From the NCBI RefSeq assembly GCF_963169125.1, contig NC_084793.1:41659578-41723577 (forward strand): a stretch of 64,000 nt of DNA. The letters are read 5' to 3'. Source of the DNA: Humulus lupulus. Its lineage: Eukaryota; Streptophyta; Magnoliopsida; Rosales; Cannabaceae. The position numbers and the translations under genes are program-made. The notes beneath the pieces were generated by a model that worked only from the letters and a program-made list of their open reading frames with translations, searched no databases and was not told the DNA's origin. Of this stretch, positions 21,074-32,699 are shown piece after piece (the first letter of the stretch is position 1; each line of letters opens with the position of its first letter).

Positions 21074-21882
21074 CTTTTGTAATATTTATTTTCATGCATG
21101 AACATGGTAAAAATTAAATTATTTGATGTGTTGAATAATTGGATGGATTTCATATTTTTTATGAAGCGTATTGATTCTTTTGTGATTATTAGCAAATTTA
21201 GGTTATTTTGTTGTGTTTTCTATGCAAATAATTTTTATAAATGTTTTATTTGATATAAAACATGGTAAAAATTATTTAGAAAACGATTTTGGATTGAAAA
21301 ATTACACAAAATTTTGTTTAATTTTTTTCGGGCTCTGGCCGCCACAATTTGGTAGGCCGCGACCTGCGAAATTTTTTTTCTTAAATTTTGGGGTCTGGTC
21401 GCGACCACTTTTTCACTGGCTGCAGCTTGCGATGAATTTTTTCTTAAATTTTCAGGCTCTGATCGCGACCATTTTTTCACTGGCCGCAATTTTTTCTTAA
21501 AATTCAAATTTTGAATGTATTTTTTAATGGGTTAATACAAAAAATATCAGATTTTTTCTATTATTTAAAAATATCTTTTTGAAATACGATATTTTTGTTG
21601 TTTGATCTTTTAAAAAATAGATATTTTCTACAAAGATTCAAATTCAAATTTAAAAATAAGTTAATTAATTAATTTTTAAATATTTTTATATATTAAAATA
21701 TTATAATTAAGTTATCAGATATTAAAGATATTTTAATACTTAATATATTTTTTAAATGTGATATTTGAAGATATTAATATCTGACTATTCTATGGATTTT
21801 AATATTTAAATTATTTGAAATTTGAAAATTTGTTGACTAGATTTTTTTAAAGATATTTGAATTTGTTTAACAATTTAAGATA
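21074..21882 (+). other. Copia leader, first part
   Basis: AT-rich noncoding leader between primer site and solo LTR D. It contains the GC-rich triplet repeat listed at 21325-21495 and otherwise no coding sense. Confidence 0.6.
21325..21495 (+). repeat. GGTCGCGACC palindrome cassette, three imperfect units, in the copia leader
   Basis: Units of about 60 bp begin GGCTCTGGCCGC, GGTCTGGTCGCGACCAC and GGCTCTGATCGCGACCA, each followed by a second word (GGCCGCGACC, GGCTGCAGC, GGCCGC) and a TTTTTTCTTAAA tail. Isolated GC-rich islands in very AT-rich surroundings. Confidence 0.75.
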
Positions 21883-23894
21883 TGTAATAACTAAGGTTAT
21901 TATTTTCTTATAAGCTTGTTAAATATGATCTTAGGTTAGATATAATTATGACTTGAGTTGTGGAATAAAGATTGCTTTAAGTTTAAATTATTTATGTTAT
22001 GATTTTATGACTTAGAAATAATTATAGTTTGGGTAATTATAATTATTTTAGCATATGATTAAATTAGTATATAGTTTTATTAAGTATTAAATGCACATAT
22101 TATTTGATGGGTTAAGAAGTGAACATGTGTCATTAAACTAAGTCCAAGCATTAGAATTAAAATAAAAAACAAAATAGCTTAGTCTTAGGTTTGGCACAAA
22201 AAATAGGAAGGATTTGACTCTTTTTAAATTTTAAAGATAGGCAAGATTAGATCTATTTGAATTAAGTAACTATGTGCCAAGAAGAGTTAGATAAATGAGG
22301 ATTTAAAAGATTTAATTTAAGTAGTCAAATAACTAAGTAGAGATAGTAGTGTAATGGTTGAACTAAGAGTTAGATAAGTAAAAGAAGTTTTCGTAACTTT
22401 AGGATGCTGTAACTTCGGACATAGTTTTGACCCAGTTATATTATGATTTTGGAAAAATAGTATTTTCACAAAGTTTTATATAATTAAATTAGCTTTCCAA
22501 CGATATAAAAATGATTTAAATCAGGCTCCTACAGCTCCAGTTAGGTTAATTTTACTACAGAAGGGTCTAGAGTTACGAGATATAGGATAGTAGTTTGGAC
22601 TTTGACTAAAGTTTGAACCAAATGGAGACTATAAGGCATACTTGGAGATGATGTAGCAACACTCTACATGGCCATAGCTGAAACACTAGTCCTTATAGTG
22701 GTCGGGATCTTTTTCTTCTATTTTCTTTATTTTGCCTTAAACACTATTGCCTTTCTAAACCCTAATATAACTGAAATATTGAACCCCATCAAGCCAATAT
22801 ATAGCCAAAATATACACAAGTATCCAAACTCTTGGTGTTGTTGTTGGAGATAGACATCAGAGAGAAGACTCGGGATTTCATCATTTTGGTTCTAGGTTGA
22901 AGGTATGACTTTATGAGGTTTAGAAAATTCTTGAAAGTATAGTTTTATTATAAGGCTCTAATATAAATATCTTATGTTGTATTTAAGGTTGATTGGACAT
23001 TTTCTATAGCAAGCAATCTCTTCTCTTTGTTTTTCTCTCAACACTCAAGGTAAGGAAAATTATGTAGTTTAGTTTATGACATAGTTTATGTTTTGTATGA
23101 CCTAACATTTCAGGTACAATAAAGGGATAGGTATGGCTGGACCTAAGGTGTCCAATGATGTATGACGGACCTATGTCCCGAAGGCTCGATTGCAAAAATT
23201 TTATGACGGACTTAAGTTGATGTTCGGTGTATGACAAACTATTGTCTGAGGCTCAATTGCCACCCATGTATAAGCACTTATCTTTTTATTATATTTGTCT
23301 TGTTATTATGACCTATGACCTATGACCTATGATTATGACTTATGACCTATGATTTATGACTATGAACTATGACATATGATTATGACTTATGACCTATGAT
23401 TTATGACTATGAACTATGACTTAGATTATGATTTATGATTATGACTTAGGCTATGATATGACTTAGGGTTTTATGATGTTGTATGATTAGTATAAATAAG
23501 TTTTGTTATGATGCTTGTGAAATTTATGATTATATGACTGACTCTTGTTTGTATTTTCCTTACTGGGCTTAGAAGCTCACCCCTTATGATGTTGTTGATT
23601 CAGGCAATTAAAGATAGAAAGGTTGGTGGCGAATGAAACCCAGGAGCTTCGTGATGTACTTGTGGGGACCATATAGTCGAGGAAGATCAAGCGGACCTAT
23701 TTTTATTAAAGCATGTTTCTTTTAAAGTTTTATTAAACGTTGCTCGTTTTAGTATGTTAAAGACAATTATTTTATTTTTGTAAAACCATGGATCCATTTA
23801 CTTATTTTAATTTTTCATTCAATAAAAGAGAAATGTTTATGTTTATGATCCAACGCTGCATTCTTGATAATTTATGAGAAATTAGGGCATTATA
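21883..23894 (+). mobile_element. Solo LTR D in the copia leader
   Basis: Starts TGTAATAACTAAGG and ends GGGCATTATA (CA end changed to TA), 2012 bp, with a perfect AGATA duplication at 21878-21882 and 23895-23899. No primer site or coding sequence inside. Interior features GGGCTTAGAAGCTCACCCC (about 23567) and a TATGAC-type tandem repeat. The family is not otherwise represented here; gypsy origin is inferred from the TGTAAT/CATTA ends. Orientation is uncertain. Confidence 0.8.
23306..23465 (+). repeat. Tandem repeat of TATGAC(C/T)-type words in solo LTR D
   Basis: Repeated TATGACCTATGA, TTATGACTATGAACTATGAC and similar, with a longer unit of about 55 bp appearing twice between about 23327 and 23425. 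Confidence 0.8.
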
Positions 23895-25422
23895 AGATAT
23901 TTTTTCAAAAACAGCAGATGATATTTGTTCTAAAAATTTATAATTGGTTAATTTTTTTTAAAATATCACGTTTTTCAAATCAATTAATAAAATATTTTTT
24001 TATTAAATGAGATTTAAATTAACTTGGTTAATTGTTGATAAATCCTATTTAAATAAAATTAATATTTTTCAAATTAACCTAAACCAAGTTGATTGTTGAT
24101 AAATGAATTTTAAATTAACTTTGGTTATAAGCTGATAAATTTCATTTAAATTGACTTACTTATTTTTTGCAAAATTTAATTAATTCGAATTTTGGATAAA
24201 TTCTAGAAAATTAACTGTGGTGTTCTTGCAAATGAAATGATATGTGGTATATTTTGCATAAATTCATAGACTTACTCATATAATAACATGATTAGGCCCA
24301 TCCGATTATAACATGTGTGTTTGCATTATATGTGATATTTTTGCAATTGGGCTTAGATGCATATAGTGACCCATATGTTTGCTTAATATATGGATTTTGC
24401 CAAATAAAATATTCATAAAATGATAGGTTTTATTTGGGCTCATTAGAAAATGTAAAGTTTAAATTCCTCTCTTGTGGGTGATTCCACTTGTGAATGCCCA
24501 TTTGTTTTGCATGACTATAGTAGGTCTAATCAATTAATAAAGAGAATGTTTAAATTCGTGTCTTTTGGACCTTATGTGGAAGTTAGGGGGCCTTAGTAGT
24601 GGGAACGGCATACTGGACCCAGCCCTCCTCCATGCAAGCCCAATTGTTAAGGTCCATTTGCCTGAGTTGGACTTAATTGTATAGGTTCATTATATTAGGT
24701 AAACCTAAATATTGATTAGTAACAAATTAATTCTAAATTAATTGAATTTGTTTCAATGTGACACTTTAGAATTAAAAAAATTTATAGGACTTTGGTTTTA
24801 AAAATGCAACTTTATAATTTTTTGGAGAATCATAGTCATTAATTTTCGAGAATTAATAATAAAAATACTATTTTTTAATTAATAATGAGCTTATTTTAAA
24901 AGAATAATATTCGATCTCCACCGTTTGTTTAACAAGATCAATAGCTTAATGGGGCCTCAAGACGCTTTGATTCATCCCCCTATGGAAGGTGTTCATTAAT
25001 TATTTTGACAATGTTAGATTTCGAAAGATAGATAATTATAGGTCAAATTCTACTAGACTCACCCCTACGGTGACTACTAGGACTAAATCTATGATTATCG
25101 AAATCGTGGGTCTATCTCATAAAATAAGAGATTTTGTTCTTATTTTGATCGAATAGTAGGTTGTTAATAATGACGTCCATTATTAAATAAGTTTACAACT
25201 TTATTTAACTAGTGATATTTTTGACTCTCGCCAACCAGGACAAGGATATCATAGATTAGTTAAAAACCTAAAGAAATAGAGATATGATAGTTTTGGTATT
25301 TTTCTCTCATATCTTACATATTTTTGGCATATGTTGTGCTACTTCTTGAAATTTGTGTGAATAGAAGTTTTATTGAGCAAATGTGATTGATTTCTATTTT
25401 ATTGATAATTTGTAGTATCATT
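23895..25422 (+). other. Copia leader, second part
   Basis: Noncoding AT-rich sequence from the right target duplication to the gag start. It includes unusual ordered text such as GTGGGTGATTCCACTTGTG (24475) and GATTCATCCCCCTATGG (24968) but no coding sense on either strand. Confidence 0.6.
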
Positions 25423-26684
25423 ATGGTTGTGTCTACCCCCATCCTTTCTCAACTTTCGATGGAGAAAATTTCCTTAAATAGAAGCAAAACATCAAAATTG
25501 TGTTGAATGGTGACAACTCCACGTTCGTCATGACAGAGGAATCCCCGGAAGTTCCAACTGAAGGAGCTACTAAGTCTGTGAGGGATAAGTATGCGCATTG
25601 GTAGGTAGTTAACAACAAGGCACTGTACTACATGTTGACTAATATGGTCGGCACTCTCAAGGAAAAGATGGAGAATGTCGAGACAACCTACGAAATCATA
25701 GATTAGCTCCAAGACATGTTTGGTGCCAAGTCAGCGCAAACTCGTTTTGAGGCCACCAAGAAATATGCCAATGCTCGGATGGCACCGTCTCAACATGTTC
25801 GCGATCATCTGATCAAAATGACAAACTACTTTCAGGAAGTTGAACTACATGGAGCAATAATAAATGAGGAAACTCAAGTTGGTTTAATCCTCAACAGTCT
25901 CTCTCCAGCTTTCCTGCTGTTCACCACCAACTATGTGTTGAATAAACTCAACTATGGTCTAACGCAGATCATGAACGAGCTTCAGAATTTTGAGTCTATC
26001 ATGGGTGGAAAAAGTAAGGGAGGAGAAAAGAAGACAACTACTACTGCTGCTGCTGATCCGGCTAAGGCTGAAGCTAACCAAGCTTCATCTTCGAAAGCTG
26101 GAAATAAGAAGAAAGATGGACAAAACAACAACCCTAAGCCTGCAAAGGCTGCAAAGACAAGTGCACAACCTAGTGCACAAACACCTAACGGGAAGAAAAA
26201 GAAAAACAAGAAAGGTAAAGGTAAGAGTTTTCATTGCAAAGAGAAGGGGCATTGGAAACAAGATTGCCCCAAGTTTCTAGCAGCGAAAAACAAAGGTAAT
26301 GATTATAGTTCATATATCTTAGAAACATGTGTTTTAGAGAATGATAAATCCGTTTGGATTATTGATTCTGGATCTACTAACCATGTTTGTAACTCTTTAC
26401 AGCTTCTTGAATCATGGGAGGAAGTGGATGAAGGCGACTTAAATCTTAGAGTTGGAAATGGAGCGTTCGTTCCAGTCCAAGGTAGAGGAAAAGCTCGCCT
26501 AAAGTTCGAAAATAAATTTTTAATTTTGAATGATGTATTTTTTATTCTGGATTTTTGTAGAAATTTAATTTCAGTTTCTATGTTGAAATTAGAACAATTT
26601 GTTATGACTTTCACAAGTTCTAATATATCTATTTCTTTCAATGGATCACGATTGTGTATTTCATGTTTGGAAAACGGGCTTTAA
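25423..26684 (+). pseudogene. copia gag and start of protease
   Basis: Start at 25423 (MVVSTPILS); a frame change near 25450 leads to FDGENFLKWKQNIKIVLNG, and two stops (25601-25603, 25705-25707, each one C/G-to-T/A step from Trp or Gln) precede the open block at 25716-26684. That block has the Retrotran_gag_2/UBN2-type region (FEATKKYANARM, HVRDHLIKMTNYFQEVELHG, NEETQVGLILNSLSPAF), a Lys/Ala/Pro-rich linker, and a nucleic-acid-binding knuckle FHCKEKGHWKQDCPK with its first Cys replaced by Ser. The protease follows at about 26350 (WIIDSGSTNHVCNSLQ) with an intact DSGS active site, ending in a stop at 26682. Confidence 0.85.
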
Positions 26685-26759
26685 ATTTTGTGACCTAACG
26701 AACCCCTCGCTCTTAACAATGATTTATTCAAAGTAGCTAAACCTAGGACCAATAAACAC

Positions 26760-26864
26760 CAAAAGACCGATAACGATAACATGACGTATTTATGGCATTT
26801 GAGACTAGGTCACATTGGCAATGATAAGATTCAAAGACTTACAAAGGATGGGCCTTTGAGGGAA
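26760..26864 (+). pseudogene. copia pre-integrase segment, left of element B
   Basis: DNMTYLWHLRLGHIGNDKIQ is the conserved zinc-binding LWHxRLGH segment (gag_pre-integrs) of copia. It stops at GPLRE, where element B is inserted; the sense continues at 41158 with ELILGELPVYEYY. Confidence 0.85.
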
Positions 26865-28101
26865 TGTAATTACCCGACTAACTTAAAGACCTCAGACCAT
26901 TAAAAACTACTAAGCATAACTACTATTTTAGAATACATACATAAAATAATAGAACTTTATTATAAAAATCCAAATGAATACATGATCCCATTGTTATTAC
27001 ATAAAACCATAAAGAAAACAAAACCTTTAATTAGTTGTTCAAATACTAAATACGGAAAACATAAATGCATAATAAAAAGACTTGAAACAAAATGTCATCC
27101 TCGATCTTTCCCATCAGTTCATTCATTTAGTCCTCTCCCAATACACATGCCAAAGCTGACATGAATCCATCTCGCCTTCCAACCTCATTTCCCTGCACCA
27201 TCTAAAATAAAAAGGAATGAGCCTAATGCTCAGCAAGGAAAGTCTACTAAAAACATATCATAAATCATAAGTCTAAAAACATAAATCTTAAAACGTATGA
27301 TGGAAAAACGTAAATCATAAAACATATGACTGCAATATTAATGGCCATCAACTCATTACCGTAGTATGTGATAGAAACCATCTAGGTCCTCTTGCTACTA
27401 TTCGAGGTAGGTTTAAATACAATATAGTATATGATAAACCGTCTAGGTCCTCTTCCTACTATTCAAGGTAGGTTAAATCATAACTATAGTCTACGATAAT
27501 GATAAAAATCTTGGGATTTGCTTATTTGCTATCTAAGCAACTATATTTCCCAAGTGACTACAACATAAAACATATATATATATATATATAAATACATACA
27601 CATAGCATAAAAACATAATCATAACACATAAAATCTAACCTATTTTCCTTACAAAAAACTGTGATATTGGAGACAAGAGCGGGATTGAAAACTCCTAAAA
27701 CCAACAGTAAAAAAATCATAAGTTTCCTAAAGAAAATAAGATGAAGAGAAGAGCTAAACCATCAAGATAATAACTTACCGAAAACCTTAAGTTTCAAGAA
27801 ACTTAAACACCTAACCAAAAAGCCATTATAACAAGTTAGGATTTTGAAGAAAATGAAAGTGTATAAGAAGAACTATAATGAACTAAACTTGAGGATAAAG
27901 AATACCTTAGATAGATTAGAACTTCGATCTACACCTCAATACCGAAATATCACTCTATCTTACTTCCCAAGTATTTAGAAAAGCTTAGATTGGAAAGCTT
28001 TTAACCCCAAAACCCTAATGTTTCTCTCTAGAATGAACTTAGTAGCTTGGAGGCTTTGAAGAATGCTTGAATGATGAAGCAAATGGTTGAGTGAAAGGTC
28101 C

Positions 28102-28109
28102 TATTTATA
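28102..28109 (-). promoter_or_regulatory. TATA box of the element B LTR
   Basis: Minus strand CTCTATAAATAGGACC. The family B solo LTR carries the same sequence on the plus strand at 30569-30576. Confidence 0.65.
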
Positions 28110-28282
28110 GAGTTCAAGGAGTGAAACTAACCCCTTTTAAAATGAATAAATAAATGAATAAATTTGAATTTTCTGTTCAACAGATGGCCAAAACTCGTTC
28201 AAAAACGTTCAAGAGCAAGTCCAAGTTGTTGACAGGGTGTTTCTAGCTCGGATTCCACAGAATTTCAAATATGCCAAAGGGA

Positions 28283-28433
28283 GCCGATATATCACCCCTT
28301 ATAGGCGATATATCGTCTGCCCCTATATCCCAAACCTCTGTTGTTTCATTCGTGTGAATTCGACGTGTTTTTCGTATCACCCATAGGCGATATATCGACC
28401 CCTATAACTATGATATATCGGCATACGCTGATA
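28283..28433 (-). repeat. CGATATATCG palindrome cassette in element B 3' LTR
   Basis: Four copies or near-copies (CCGATATATCACC, GCGATATATCGTC, GCGATATATCGAC, TGATATATCGGC) in two pairs, about 80 bases apart. Members of a pair are joined by CCCCTTATAG / CCCCTATAAC. Confidence 0.85.
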
Positions 28434-28888
28434 TTTTAAACACATTTTTGCACACTTTCAACACACTTGAAGTTTGTTAAAACAACTTTGACTGAATAAA
28501 ACGTGATCCTAACAGCTGCTAGAAGATTCTAGACCTTCTAGATCTATCCTTTATTAATTTATTCATCTAAAATCCTTAAATCCTTAATAAACATGCACGT
28601 GACAAGTGTCACGTTCTTAATTATTCTATCTAAACCTTAGGTTATAATAAATATAATTTCTAGGACCAGCTATATTAATCAAACCTTATGTTAAAATTAA
28701 TATTTCTAAACTATAGGTTAAACTTATAAAATCCATAACTATTTCTACGAGTTTCCAACTAAATCCTGACTTGAACCAATAATCATGAAAACTAAAATAC
28801 TACAAGCTACTACTACACTACTATCTAGCTAAGTTAAATTGCGAGACACTACAATTCTCCATACTTAAAATAATTTTGTCCTTGAAAT

Positions 28889-29257
28889 TTAATTACCAAA
28901 CAATTCCAGATACCGTGCTCGGATGTCTCCCTCCAACTCCCACGTTGCCTCCCGTTCTATAATATTACTCCATAAGACCTTGACTAACGGAATACTCTTA
29001 GACCATAATTCCTTCATCCCCTTCTCTAGGATGCTAACTGGTCGTTCCTCGTAACTCAGGTCTTTCTGAAGTGCTAACGTATCATACTTGAGAACGTGAG
29101 ATGGGTCTGACACATATCTACGCAGCATCGAGATGTAAAACACATTGTGGCTAACTGCTAGAGCTAGCGGTAGGGCTAATCTATATGCTACTGGTCCCAC
29201 CTTGTCCAATATCTCAAAAGGACCTATTCTGGGGGCTGAGTTTGCCTTTCTTCCCAA
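28889..29257 (-). pseudogene. Element B integrase C-terminus and chromodomain
   Basis: The frame reads RIGPFEILDKVGPVAYRLAL, NVFYISMLRRYVSDPSHVLK, LSYEERPVSILEKGMKELWS and VKVLWSNIIEREATWELEGD, ending in ARYLELFGN. The last part is the chromodomain-like end of chromoviruses (usual VLWRN..VEEATWE). It is separated from the catalytic core by a frame break between 29257 and 29457. The chromodomain would guide integration towards heterochromatin. Confidence 0.85.
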
Positions 29258-29456
29258 ACCGCTTCACTCCTTTCATAGGAGATATTCTTAAAAAGACTTG
29301 ATCTCCTACTTTGAATTCCACATCTCACTGCTTGCCATCTGCATAACTGTTTTGTCGACTCTGAGTAGTGAACATACGCTTTCTAATCAGATCCAGTGCG
29401 TTTTGAGCCTCTCTAATTGTTTCGGGTCCAAGAAGTTATCTTTCTCCTACCTCGTC

Positions 29457-29849
29457 CTAATGTAACGACGATCGACACTTCCTTCCATAAAGTAAATCAT
29501 AGGGTGCCATACCAATTGTTGCATGGTATCTATTATTGTAGGAGAACTCTATAAGTGGAGAATACTTACTCCATGATCCTTCGAAGTCTAGTACACAAGC
29601 ACACAACATATCTTCTAAAATTTGTATGATATGCTCGGACTGTCCGTCGGTCTGAGGATGAAATGTCATACTGAGACTTACCTTGGTTCCCATGGCTTGC
29701 TGCAAGCTTCCCAAAAATCTCGATGTAAACACCGATCCTCTGTCAGATACTATGGTCTTAGGGATTCCATGCAGTCGTACAATTTCTCGAACATAAATGT
29801 CTGCGTAATGGTCCATAATGTATGTAGTCTTGACAGGCAGGAAGTGAGC
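29457..29849 (-). pseudogene. Element B integrase core, downstream of the solo LTR insertion
   Basis: MDHYADIYVREIVRLHGIPK, IVSDRGSVFTSRF (second catalytic Asp intact), TFHPQTDGQSEHIIQ (catalytic Glu intact) and YHATIGMAPYDLLYGRKC. The upstream half of the core is on the other side of the insert, ending near MDFMTGLP at 31753 and the duplication at 31694-31698. Confidence 0.85.
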
Positions 29850-30266
29850 TGTAGAGTCCCAGAATGTTTACTTAAGTTAGCTAGCTAGTAGTAGTTGTAG
29901 TATTTTAGATTTCATAGATTTTGGTTCAAACCGGGACTTAGTTGGAAACTCCTAGAAATAGTTATGGATTTTATAAGTTTAACCTATAGTTTAAGAATAT
30001 TAATTATAACATAAGGTTTGATTAATATTTCTGGTCCTAAATATGATTTTTATTATAACCTAAAGTTTAGATAGAGCCAATAAGAATATGACACTTGTCA
30101 TAAACATGATTATTAAGGAATTAGTATTTTAATGATAAAATAAGGAAATATAAGCTTTAGTCTTCACCAGAAACTATTAGGGTCATAGTTTGACTCAGTC
30201 AAAGCAGTTATCCAACCTTAATTATGCTGAAAAAGTGCAATTACGTGTTTTAAATATTCACGTATG

Positions 30267-30396
30267 TCGATATATCGCAGCTGGGAGCCGATATATCGCC
30301 TGACGAAGAATACGGAAAACACGCTGATGTAGCACGAACGAAGACCCGGGACTAGGGCAGAGCTGATATATCGCTCAATAGGGGCGATATATCGCC
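30267..30396 (+). repeat. CGATATATCG palindrome cassette in the family B solo LTR
   Basis: GTCGATATATCGC and GCCGATATATCGCC form one pair, GCTGATATATCGC and GGCGATATATCGCC the second, with about 65 bases between pairs. The last pair is joined by TCAATAGGG. Confidence 0.85.
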
Positions 30397-30568
30397 CTTA
30401 GCAACATATATATATTTTTAATTTTTAAAAACAAGCTTTGACTCCTTAGACCTACCTCTAAACGATTTGACCGAGTCCTAAGTCTTTGACTGACGAATAT
30501 TCAAATATTTTCAATAAATTCATTATTTTTATTCAAAGCCAAAAAGAAGATATTTATTCCTAGAACTC

Positions 30569-30576
30569 TATAAATA
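30569..30576 (+). promoter_or_regulatory. TATA box of the family B solo LTR
   Basis: ACTCTATAAATAGGACTTAG, same context as in the element B LTRs. Confidence 0.65.
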
Positions 30577-31693
30577 GGACTTAGAACCCAGCCCTTCCAC
30601 TCACTCTTCAGCTGTGATCAGACTCCAAGGTGCTAGTACTACCATAGAGTGATAAACACTTGGGTTGGGACAAAGCTTTGCCATTCTTAAGCTTTATAAA
30701 ATACTTGGGAAGTGAGGTTTAGTGTATTTCGGTATTGGAATTAGACCAATCCATAAGGTCAACTAAGTTACTCTTATTTTTTAAGTTCAATCCTTTAAAA
30801 CTCTTTAGTTTTCTTTAGTCCATTTATTCAGATCCTAACTTTTGATATTGGTTTTTGACTAGGTTTTTGAAACTTAAGGATCTTTCTTGGTAAGTTTCTT
30901 CTTGAAGGTTTAGTTCCACATTTATTCTTTACTCTCTAGAAATACTCACCATTTTTATTGTTGGTTTTAGGAGTGTTCCAAGTCCCGCATTTGTTCTCAA
31001 ATATCTCGGTGTTGGTAAGGAAAATAGGATAGATTTTATATGTTTGTATGATATGTTATGCTTATGTTATATGTTATATGTTATGTTATCTTATGTTGTG
31101 TTATGATATGTTAACATTATGTATAGTATGGTATAGTCCTTGGGCATATGACTTGTCTAGCTAGTAAGCCCCAATAATTTGTGGGCATATGACTTGCTTA
31201 GTTAACAAGCCCGAAGTAGTATAATGGACATTGTAGTATTATAGTATATAGTATATGTTATTAGTATACGTTTATGATAACATTTATGTATATGTTTTAT
31301 GTTGTTAGTAGTTTTTCCTTGCTGGGCATTAGGCTCACTCCTTTACTTTTAGTGTGATGTAGGAAAATAGATACAAAGGTGGAAGGATTCTTGGAAGCTT
31401 GGGGTGTGTGTTGAGGTGAATGGAGTGGATGGGCTGTGTGTCAATTCGTGGACGGCGTTTTTTTTAGTCTCTTTAAATTACGTTTTTATGTATTTTTCCG
31501 CATTTAGCTTTGTAAACAATTTCATTTAAAGTTATGTTTTATTTAAAACAATGAGCTCATTTATGTATTACAAATATATTTTTTAAAGTTCTTAATAAAG
31601 TTATGAATTTTTCTCATATATGTTATCTTCAAAGTAGTAGTTATGTCTAGTAGGTTTAATTATCCAAGTCTTAGAAATAGTTGGGTCATTACA

Positions 31694-32055
31694 TGAGCTA
31701 ACTTTGTGAGTCTATCTACCACAAGCTAAGCCGAGTCGTGTTGCTTATTCGTTCATGGTAATCCTGTCATGAAGTCCATGGCTATATCTCCCCACTTCCA
31801 TTCTAGAATACTAAGAGGTTGCAATAAGCCTGTGGGTCGCTGATGTTCTGCCTTTACTTGTTGACATATAAGGCATTTGGACGCATATTCTGCTACGTCT
31901 TTCTTCATTCTCGACCACCAATATAGTGTTTTAAGGTTGCGAGTCATCTTGGTCGACCTCGGGCGAATTGAGTATGGAGTTGTGTGTGCCTCTTCTAAAA
32001 TCTTCATGTTAATCCCAAAGTCATTCGGCACGCACACTCGGCCTTTATATCTCAA
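31694..32055 (-). pseudogene. Element B integrase N-terminus (zinc-binding)
   Basis: Frame MRYKGRVCVPNDFGINMKIL, EEAHTTPYSIRPRSTKMTRN, LYWWSRMKKDVAEYASKC, LICQQVKAEHQRPTGLLQPL and WKWGDIAMDFMTGLP. The His pair is in EEAHTTPYSIRPRSTKM, where the usual second His of HPGSTKM is Arg; the CxxC is CLICQ. The first catalytic Asp is in IAMDFMTGLP. Confidence 0.85.
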
Positions 32056-32120
32056 GAACCCCTATCCTGACATTGAGAAATTTGTAGTCTTGCCTTCTTT
32101 GACTGCAGCCATATGTGATA

Positions 32121-32690
32121 CTAACGTGTCACCATGCCCTTTCTCGACCCGTATATCATCAATAAACTCGACTGGATGGACAAGTTAGTTAGTTGACCCA
32201 TGACTAGTTCTATTCCAACATTAATCAGCTCTTGCTGTAAGGGCTTTTCTATTCTGGATAATGCTGCCAGATTTCCATAACTCTTTCGGCTTAACGCATC
32301 AGCAACTACATTTGCTTTTCCTAGGTGGTATAGGATTTTGCAGTCATATTCCTTTACTAGTTCTAACCACCTGCGCTGCCTCATGTTGAGCTCTTTCCAT
32401 GTGAAGAAATATTTTAAGCTCTTGTGCTCTGTATAAATCTTACACCGTTCTCCATAAAGATAGTGGCACCAGATTTTCAATGCGAAGACCACTGCTGCAA
32501 ACTCCATATCGTGTGTTGGATAGAGTTTCTCGTATTCCGTCAGCTGCCTTGAGGCGTAGGCTATCACTTTGTCATTTTGCATCAGCACACAGCCTAACCC
32601 TTGCTTCGACGCATCACAGTATACTACAAAATTGTCGTTGGGTGTCAGTATGCAAAGTACTAGTGTTGAGCATAATTTATCTTTGAGCAA
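32121..32690 (-). pseudogene. Element B RNase H
   Basis: Open block of 189 residues: [72 protein letters not shown] (usual TDHKSLKY Asp changed to Glu), [20 protein letters not shown] and [11 protein letters not shown]. This is the gypsy-type RNase H with connection to integrase. The Asp change probably disables it. Confidence 0.85.
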
Positions 32691-32699
32691 CTAGAAGTT

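Larger units (their letters stand above)
26865..28853 (-). mobile_element. 3' LTR of element B
   Basis: Minus strand starts TGTAGTGTCTCGCAATTTAA (28853) and ends CGGGTAATTACA (26865). TATA on the minus strand at 28102-28109 (CTCTATAAATAGGAC). A CGATATATCG cassette lies at 28283-28433. 1989 bp, nearly collinear with 39230-41157. Confidence 0.9.
29850..31693 (+). mobile_element. Family B solo LTR, plus orientation, inside element B
   Basis: Starts TGTAGAGTCCCAGAATG, ends GGGTCATTACA, 1844 bp, with a perfect TGAGC duplication at 29845-29849 and 31694-31698. Its sequence matches the minus-strand reading of the element B LTRs (TAGTAGTTGTAGTATTTTAG, GGTTCAAACCGGGAC, AACCTATAGTTTAAG). It is therefore the same family in the opposite direction, inserted into integrase. 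TATA at 30569-30576; palindrome cassette at 30267-30396. Confidence 0.9.

Noticed and set aside
21213..21507. Overlapping frames of about 90 residues on both strands in the copia leader
   Set aside because: They are produced by the GGTCGCGACC triplicate repeat in the leader; no protein similarity recognised.
22668..22853. Hydrophobic 61-residue frame resembling a membrane peptide
   Set aside because: Lies in the middle of solo LTR D; T-rich composition alone gives hydrophobic residues.
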